A DNA stretch of 64,000 nucleotides from Vibrio sp. SCSIO 43136 (lineage in GTDB: Bacteria > Pseudomonadota > Gammaproteobacteria > Enterobacterales > Vibrionaceae). The notes under the pieces are model-generated. The model made no database searches, was not told where the DNA came from, and saw only the letters and a list, made by a program, of their open reading frames with translations. Positions 58,782-64,000 of the stretch are shown in pieces. The stretch lies in NCBI RefSeq assembly GCF_023716565.1, contig NZ_CP071849.1:1364001-1428000 (forward strand), written 5' to 3'. Each line of letters starts with the position of its first letter. Within the stretch, counting starts at the first letter, position 1. The position numbers and the translations under genes are program-made.

Positions 58782-59501
58782 ATGAAAAAGCTCGTTGTCA
58801 TCACAGGTGCAAGTTCAGGTATTGGTGCTGAGACCGCAAAACACTTCAGCGAATTAGGCCATCCACTATTGTTGATTGCTCGCCGCATCGAAAAACTTGA
58901 AGCACTTTCGCTACCAAATACGATTTGTGCTCAAGTTGATGTCACCAAGCAAGGAGAGTTTGAAACTGCGATCACTAAGGCAGAAGCACAGTATGGCCCA
59001 GTAGATTGCCTAGTGAATAATGCGGGGACCATGCTATTAGGCCAAATCGACACACAAAACCCTAGCGAATGGAAAACCATGTTTGACGTCAATGTGTTGG
59101 GTTTACTTAATGGCATGAATGCCGTCCTATCTTCCATGAAAGCGGCCAACACTGGCACTATCATCAACATCAGCTCGATTGCTGGACGTAAAACATTCCC
59201 TAACCACGCGGCTTACTGCGGCACTAAGTTTGCGGTTCACGCTATTTCCGAGAATGTCAGAGAAGAAGTGGCCGATGCGAACGTTCGTGTAACTACGATC
59301 GCTCCTGGTGCAGTTGAAACGGAATTGCTCTCTCACACCACCAGCGATGAAATAAAACAAGGTTACGACAGCTGGAAGCAAGATATGGGCGGGGTTTTGG
59401 CAGCTCAAGACGTCGCACGAGCAATCACCTTTGCTTATCAGCAGCCACAGAATGTATGTATTCGTGAAATCGCCTTAGCGCCAACGAAACAGCAGCCATA
59501 A
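58782..59501 (+). CDS. Short-chain dehydrogenase/reductase
   Basis: 239 residues. Nucleotide motif TGASSGIG at 8-15, NNAG near 79-82, catalytic Ser131/132, Y145-C-G-T-K149. NAD(P)-dependent alcohol or ketone oxidoreductase, similar to the YdfG/serine dehydrogenase group. ATG follows CAGGAGT. Divergent from a LysR gene. Confidence 0.9.
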   Translation: MKKLVVITGASSGIGAETAKHFSELGHPLLLIARRIEKLEALSLPNTICAQVDVTKQGEFETAITKAEAQYGPVDCLVNNAGTMLLGQIDTQNPSEWKTMFDVNVLGLLNGMNAVLSSMKAANTGTIINISSIAGRKTFPNHAAYCGTKFAVHAISENVREEVADANVRVTTIAPGAVETELLSHTTSDEIKQGYDSWKQDMGGVLAAQDVARAITFAYQQPQNVCIREIALAPTKQQP

Positions 59502-59520
59502 CTATTAAGCCTGCGCAATA

Positions 59521-59549
59521 AAAATGGCCACCTTAAATATGGTGGCCAT
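59521..59549. terminator. Terminator between convergent SDR and cytochrome genes
   Basis: Perfect stem ATGGCCACC / GGTGGCCAT; AAAA at the left end gives a T tract for the minus strand. Confidence 0.85.
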
Positions 59550-59564
59550 ATTAGAATTTATGAC

Positions 59565-60104
59565 TTACTGGCTTTTTCCGACCATACGTTTGATGGTGCC
59601 ATCTTTGTCGACGAACTCGTGCTTAATCGCCGCTAATACATGTAAAACCAAAAGTGCGATCAATGCGTTGGTTCCAAACTCATGTGCAGCACCACCCACT
59701 TGTTGCATCCACTCAATTTTTTCTCCACCAGCAATCACCTCGACGCCAAACACCTCTAAAGCTCGGCCGCCACCTCGGTTCATGATAATTCCAGAAATTG
59801 GCATCACGAAGGTCATAAGAAGTAATAGATGGTGCATAGCTTTGGCTGACACTTCTTGCCAGCGAGGCATATTTCCTACCGACGGCAAAGCGCCCTCTTT
59901 TAAGCGCCATAACAAACGTAATGAAATGAATAGCAGTGCGATAGTGCCCAAAGATTTATGAATGCCATATAGTTCAAATTTAAACGGGCTTCGCTCCAAA
60001 TCTTCCATATAAAGACCTAGACCAAGCAGGCCAATCATAAATGAGGCCACAATCCAGTGCGCCGCTATCGTCGGAATCGATAGCCTCTTAACTTCTTTTC
60101 CCAT
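59565..60104 (-). CDS. Cytochrome b561-type membrane protein
   Basis: 179 residues, four membrane helices. Haem-ligand His in IAAHWIVASFMIGLLGLGLY, GIHKSLGTIAL, MHHLLLLMTFVMPISG and HVLAAIKHEFVDKDGTIKRM. The family transfers electrons in the inner membrane (for example superoxide-to-quinone activity of CybB). Single gene, divergent from the alkaline phosphatase gene. Confidence 0.9.
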   Translation of the reverse strand: MGKEVKRLSIPTIAAHWIVASFMIGLLGLGLYMEDLERSPFKFELYGIHKSLGTIALLFISLRLLWRLKEGALPSVGNMPRWQEVSAKAMHHLLLLMTFVMPISGIIMNRGGGRALEVFGVEVIAGGEKIEWMQQVGGAAHEFGTNALIALLVLHVLAAIKHEFVDKDGTIKRMVGKSQ

Positions 60105-60336
60105 GTCATCCTCAGCAAGTTAGCAAGTGGTTAAATAAACGTGAATATACTACTAATTTTCATAAGGTTTTAGCAATCAGCAGGAATGTAAAGAAGCGTA
60201 AATCATCATGGGTTAACGGCAGGTTAATAGATGGTTCATCTCGATTAGCTAAAACTCTCAATGAGTAGTGATATGCAAAAAAGTTTTACCAGCAATACTT
60301 TATATTCATTAAATATATCAGAGGGATAGGTAACTT

Positions 60337-60350
60337 TTGATCTAAATCAA
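60337..60350. promoter_or_regulatory. Consensus FNR box
   Basis: TTGATCTAAATCAA matches TTGAT-N4-ATCAA without mismatch, 108 bases before the alkaline phosphatase start. Confidence 0.6.
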
Positions 60351-60399
60351 ATGTAGTATTACGTTAAATCAAATTGCCATCATATTGAAAGAAATTGTT

Positions 60400-60446
60400 C
60401 ATATTGGGCGGCTAGTTTTGTCGCCAGAAAACAAATAACCCAATAT
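60400..60446. repeat. Inverted repeat in the alkaline phosphatase leader
   Basis: CATATTGGG and CCCAATATG are perfect complements over 9 bases around a 29-base loop. The right arm ends 12 bases before the ATG and may cover the ribosome-binding site if present in the mRNA. Confidence 0.6.
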
Positions 60447-60458
60447 GGAATCAATCAA

Positions 60459-61853
60459 ATGTCTATTTTTACTCGCACTGTTCTAGCCGCATCTATTCTA
60501 GCTAGCGCTACTGCAACGGCGGCTGACGCACCTAAAAACGTTATCTACCTGATCGGTGATGGAATGGCGACCGCACACCGCCAAGTGGCAGAATACTACT
60601 TGCAAGAAAAACATAGCGACAAAAGCCTTCGCCTAGCGATGAACTCTCTACCGATAGCTGGCATCAACACCACTCACTCGGCAGATTCTCTAGTTACAGA
60701 CTCAGCCGCTTCGGGCACCTCGCTGGCTTCTGGAGTAAAAACTAATAACGGCATGATTGGCATGCTGCCGGATGGCACTAAAGTATCAACACTACTCGAA
60801 GGCGCACAAGCACAAGGCAAATCCACAGGCTTAGTCACCACTACTCGTCTAACCCACGCAACACCTGCGGCTTTCGTGGCAAAAAATGTTAGTCGTGACA
60901 ACGAGAATGAGATTGCGGACGACTACGCAACAGCCAATGTGACGTACGTTGCTGGTGGTGGTTACCGTCATTTCGTTGCGGGTAAAGACTCTAAGCGCAC
61001 CGACGGTCGAGACTTGGTAGCAAGCATGGAAAAAGACGATTACCGCACGTTCGTTGGCACCGAGTCAGTCAACAGCTTCCGTGGGTACACGCCAAAAGCA
61101 GGCGATAAAGTATTTGCGGCCTTTACCAAGTCTCACACTCCATACGAGCTGGATCGCATGAAAGATGACGCAACGCCGTCACTTGCTGAAATGACTGAAA
61201 AAGGAATTGAACTATTGTCGAAAAACAAAGACGGTTTCTTCATGATGATCGAAGGCGGTCGTATCGACCACGCTGCACACGCAAACGACATTGCAGGCAC
61301 GGTCTATGACACTTTGGCGTTCGACCAAGCGGTGCAAAAAGCGCTGGATTTCTACCATAAAAACCCTAACGACACCTTAGTGATCGTTGCTGGCGACCAC
61401 GAAACTGGTGGCATGGGCATGGGCTTTGGCAAGAACTACTTTATTTCACTCGACCAAATCTCAAACACCAAAGAGTCTATCGAAGACAAACTGCAAGGCG
61501 TTTACTCTGGCGATCGTAAAGCGTTTTACAAACACATCGCTCAAGCGTTCAACCTTAATAACCTCAATGCCGAAGAAAAAGAGACCATCGAGCGTGCGAT
61601 GACAGCGGTTGATGATGCGGATCCACTAGCAGGCACAAACTACGGTGGCTACGACCCTGTGGCTATCGCAGTGGCTCATGTAACTTCAAAACGTGCGGGT
61701 GTTTACTGGACCTCTTACGCTCACACTGGCACTCAGCTACCACTATCAGCAATCGGTGTTCAAGCGGATAAACTTGGTGGCTTTAAAGACAACACCGAGG
61801 TTGCTCACACTATCGCAGATATCATGAAAGTGACCATCGGCCACCAAGGCTAA
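60459..61853 (+). CDS. Alkaline phosphatase
   Basis: 464 residues with a signal peptide to about 21 (TATAA). Metal and active-site motifs: NVIYLIGDGM with D34, D81-S82-A83 (the nucleophilic Ser is 82) in VTDSAASGTSLASG, EGGRIDHAAHANDI with two His, IVAGDHETGGMG and YAHTGTQLPL. It hydrolyses phosphate monoesters in the periplasm. About the length of E. coli PhoA (471). Probably supplies phosphate; regulation by PhoB is expected for the family but I see no clear box. Confidence 0.93.
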   Translation: MSIFTRTVLAASILASATATAADAPKNVIYLIGDGMATAHRQVAEYYLQEKHSDKSLRLAMNSLPIAGINTTHSADSLVTDSAASGTSLASGVKTNNGMIGMLPDGTKVSTLLEGAQAQGKSTGLVTTTRLTHATPAAFVAKNVSRDNENEIADDYATANVTYVAGGGYRHFVAGKDSKRTDGRDLVASMEKDDYRTFVGTESVNSFRGYTPKAGDKVFAAFTKSHTPYELDRMKDDATPSLAEMTEKGIELLSKNKDGFFMMIEGGRIDHAAHANDIAGTVYDTLAFDQAVQKALDFYHKNPNDTLVIVAGDHETGGMGMGFGKNYFISLDQISNTKESIEDKLQGVYSGDRKAFYKHIAQAFNLNNLNAEEKETIERAMTAVDDADPLAGTNYGGYDPVAIAVAHVTSKRAGVYWTSYAHTGTQLPLSAIGVQADKLGGFKDNTEVAHTIADIMKVTIGHQG

Positions 61854-61878
61854 TCTCCTCCCTGTAAAGTAACCCCAT

Positions 61879-61907
61879 AGGCGGGAGCGATACGCTTCCG
61901 CCTTTTT
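61879..61907 (+). terminator. Terminator of the alkaline phosphatase gene
   Basis: AGGCGGGAGCG / CGCTTCCGCCT stem with one mismatch and an ATA loop, then TTTTT. Confidence 0.87.
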
Positions 61908-61925
61908 AACCTCGGAGTCTTTTCC

Positions 61926-63059
61926 ATGCGTGGGATCTATCTTGTGCTGCTATTCGTGATCTGTTTTGGCGCGTACGCCCTTACCGAAGCACAACCCAAA
62001 CACACCCAACGAGAAGCCGTCGCAAACGTCGTTGGCACAGATAACAGTAAGCTGACGGTGATTGGCAGCAATCGTATTGGTGAACAGTCGCTGATCGTTG
62101 AACTCGAAGACCCTATGGGCGGCGAAACTCGCTTCAAAGCGTTTAACATGCTGACAGGCACTTTAGAGTATGACGAGTTTTACCGCAGCGGAGACCGAAT
62201 TTTAGTGGCACTCCAAATTGGAGACTACGGCCAAGTGACCCACGTCAAAGCGCTCTCTCATTACCGACTGCCTTACTTGGTGATGTTATTTAGCGTTTTT
62301 TCCTTTGCTTTAGTGATTTACGCGAAGAAAGTCGGCCTTAGAGCTCTACTCTCTTTTACCGGTTCAATCGTGATTCTTTGGCAAGTGTTGATCCCAGGAT
62401 TGTTAGCGGGCTACCCACCGCTTTTAATTACTACGGTAACACTCGCAGCACTTAGTGCGCTAATCATCCTCTCTGTCGCAGGCTGGACCTACAAAGGCAA
62501 AGCCGCACTGGCTGGTACCATGGTTGGTCTACTCGTCACATCTGCTTTGTGCGTTTTAACCGGAAAGGTTTTGAACCTCGATGGTATGTCTCAACCCATG
62601 GCACAATCACTGTTATTTGAAACCGGTATGCACCTCAATATGCTAGACGTGCTTTATGCTGCGGTTTTGATTGGTGCAAGCGGTGCTGCGATGGATGTCG
62701 CAATGGAAATGGCGGCGACAATGGAAGAGCTTAAACTGGCTAACCCAAATATTTCTCGCAAAGCACTTATTCGTTCAGGCTTTCGCGTCGGGAACGCCGT
62801 TATAGGGACCATGACAACAACTCTGCTGCTTGCCTATTCAGGCGGTTTTTTAACTCTACTGATGCTATTCGTGACTCGTGACACCAGCCTGATCCAGATC
62901 GTCAACATGAAATTGGTCGCCAGCGAAATTGCCCGTACGCTCATCGGCAGCCTTGCTCTTGTGATTGTGGCACCACTCACCGCATGGATTTCAAGCCATA
63001 TGTTGATGAAAACACAGGAACTAAGTCATACTGAATACCCACAAGGCAGTTGGATTTAA
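61926..63059 (+). CDS. YibE/F-like multi-pass membrane protein
   Basis: 377 residues. N-terminal signal-anchor, a soluble region of about 90 residues, then about eight membrane helices. Conserved YibE/F stretches LIGASGAAMDVAMEMAATMEEL and GFRVGNAVIGTMTTTLLLAYSGGFLTLLM. The function of the family is unknown. It begins 72 bases after the alkaline phosphatase stop, with a terminator in between. Confidence 0.9.
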   Translation: MRGIYLVLLFVICFGAYALTEAQPKHTQREAVANVVGTDNSKLTVIGSNRIGEQSLIVELEDPMGGETRFKAFNMLTGTLEYDEFYRSGDRILVALQIGDYGQVTHVKALSHYRLPYLVMLFSVFSFALVIYAKKVGLRALLSFTGSIVILWQVLIPGLLAGYPPLLITTVTLAALSALIILSVAGWTYKGKAALAGTMVGLLVTSALCVLTGKVLNLDGMSQPMAQSLLFETGMHLNMLDVLYAAVLIGASGAAMDVAMEMAATMEELKLANPNISRKALIRSGFRVGNAVIGTMTTTLLLAYSGGFLTLLMLFVTRDTSLIQIVNMKLVASEIARTLIGSLALVIVAPLTAWISSHMLMKTQELSHTEYPQGSWI

Positions 63060-63099
63060 TCTCTACACGCGCCTAACTATAATAATGTGAGGCGCATTC

Positions 63100-63837
63100 A
63101 TGCTCGACGCAATCGTACTTCTTATTGCTGGTTTATTTGGTGGCATGCTCAACGCCATCGCTGGAGGGGGTAGCTTTATCACCTTCCCTGCACTGCTCTT
63201 TGTAGGTGTTCCCCCGATAATGGCCAATGCCACCAACACATTTGCGTCCTGCGCTGGTTACATTAGTGGCGTGTATGGATATCGCAGTGAACTGAAACAA
63301 GTACGAGAAACCCTTACGCCAGTTGCCGTCGTTAGTATTGTCGGTGGTGTCATTGGCGCTATTTTGCTGCTACACACTCCAGACTCCCAGTTCGATCGAA
63401 TCATTCCTTATTTGATGCTACTGGCAACCTTAATGTTCACCTTCGGGCCGAGTCTGAATAAGAGACTTATGTCTTCCAAACCAGCGCCAAAAATGCTCAC
63501 TCTAGGCGTACTACTTTTGGTCGCCACCTATGGAGGCTTCTTTAATGCAGGTCTTGGCATCATTTCGTTGAGCTTTCTTTCACTGGCGGGCTACACCAAT
63601 ATTCATTTAATGAATGGCATCAAGCTGCTGATCTCTACGGCGGTCTCAATCGTAGCCATTGGCATCTTTATTGTTAATGGCACCATTGACTGGTTCAATG
63701 GCGCACTGGTGATGGTGGGCACACTGATCGGAGGTTACGTTGCAGCTAAACTCACTCGCACCTTACCGCAAGTTGTCGTAAGGCGTTTTGTTATTGCTTT
63801 AAGTGTTGTACTAACCTGTTACTTCTTTATCGTCTAA
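63100..63837 (+). CDS. TSUP (TauE/SafE) family anion exporter
   Basis: 245 residues with about eight membrane helices; the TSUP signature GLFGGMLNAIAGGGSFITFPALLFVGVPPIMANATNTFA and the second repeat GGFFNAGLGIISLSFLSLAGYTNIHLMNGIKLLIS are both present. The family exports sulfite, sulfonates or related anions. Starts 40 bases after the YibE/F gene and may share its transcript. Confidence 0.9.
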   Translation: MLDAIVLLIAGLFGGMLNAIAGGGSFITFPALLFVGVPPIMANATNTFASCAGYISGVYGYRSELKQVRETLTPVAVVSIVGGVIGAILLLHTPDSQFDRIIPYLMLLATLMFTFGPSLNKRLMSSKPAPKMLTLGVLLLVATYGGFFNAGLGIISLSFLSLAGYTNIHLMNGIKLLISTAVSIVAIGIFIVNGTIDWFNGALVMVGTLIGGYVAAKLTRTLPQVVVRRFVIALSVVLTCYFFIV

Positions 63838-63863
63838 ACTCAATCAGTTAGTCATAAATATAA

Positions 63864-64000
<137 letters not shown>

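Larger units (their letters stand above)
60105..60458. promoter_or_regulatory. Cytochrome b561 / alkaline phosphatase control region
   Basis: 354 bases between divergent genes. Contains a consensus FNR box (60337-60350), the direct repeat TCATATTG at 60380 and 60399, and an inverted repeat at 60400-60446. I could not find a Pho box of the usual form. Confidence 0.6.

Overview
The window reads as a Vibrio chromosome, most likely the second (smaller) one. Reasons: the gene content (malEFG facing malK, a curli csg cluster, a VieSAB-like signalling locus, a Bat/MoxR operon, AroG, an alkaline phosphatase) and the density of two-component and cyclic-di-GMP proteins. The replicon and genus calls are inferences from gene families; no rRNA, tRNA or CRISPR array was seen.

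Layout. 1-8.5 kb: a cyclic-di-GMP signalling locus. A cut-off PAS sensor and a BvgS/VieS-type hybrid kinase read leftwards; a VieB-like REC-TPR protein and a RocR-like REC-EAL phosphodiesterase read rightwards, followed by a Crp/Fnr-family regulator. 8.6-12.4 kb: three consecutive SPFH (HflK/HflC-like) genes, the first fused to a cation-diffusion-facilitator transporter. 12.5-15.7 kb: an exported amidohydrolase with a divergent LysR regulator and a small orphan. 16-21.6 kb: maltose transporter malEFG and divergent malK, with a regulatory region carrying MalT-box-like and CRP-like sites and a large inverted repeat. 21.6-27 kb: curli biogenesis, csgBA plus two small downstream genes on one strand, csgEFG on the other, and a CsgD/VpsT-type regulator with a WLSR cyclic-di-GMP motif.

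27.2-31.7 kb is a small, decayed genomic island inserted in the 3' end of a 66-codon gene. Both ends encode the same C-terminal peptide (AKTETPVH-stop) with different synonymous codons. It carries a truncated repressor-like ORF, a TerB-TerB-BRCT protein, a tightly overlapping three-gene unit (GHKL ATPase, DUF4325 STAS-like protein, two-TM membrane protein), one integrase stub and one integrase pseudogene. The three-gene unit is the best candidate here for an undescribed system, by analogy with partner-switching modules and with defence cargo on small islands; that function is inference only.

32-41 kb: a chemoreceptor, then a six-gene MoxR/DUF58/DUF4381/BatA/BatBC/BatD operon with two in-frame coding microsatellites. 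41-50 kb: a YqhD-like alcohol dehydrogenase, an M16 lipoprotein peptidase with a GAF-GAF-GGDEF protein, a Bcr/CflA-type efflux pump with a divergent LysR regulator, and a small glycogen-binding-fold protein. 50.5-64 kb: mostly single housekeeping and accessory genes (MarR regulator, DsbA-like protein, outer-membrane protein, AroG, GNAT, LysE exporter, two LysR regulators, DUF3179, SDR, cytochrome b561, alkaline phosphatase behind a consensus FNR box, YibE/F, TSUP exporter), ending inside a second SDR gene.
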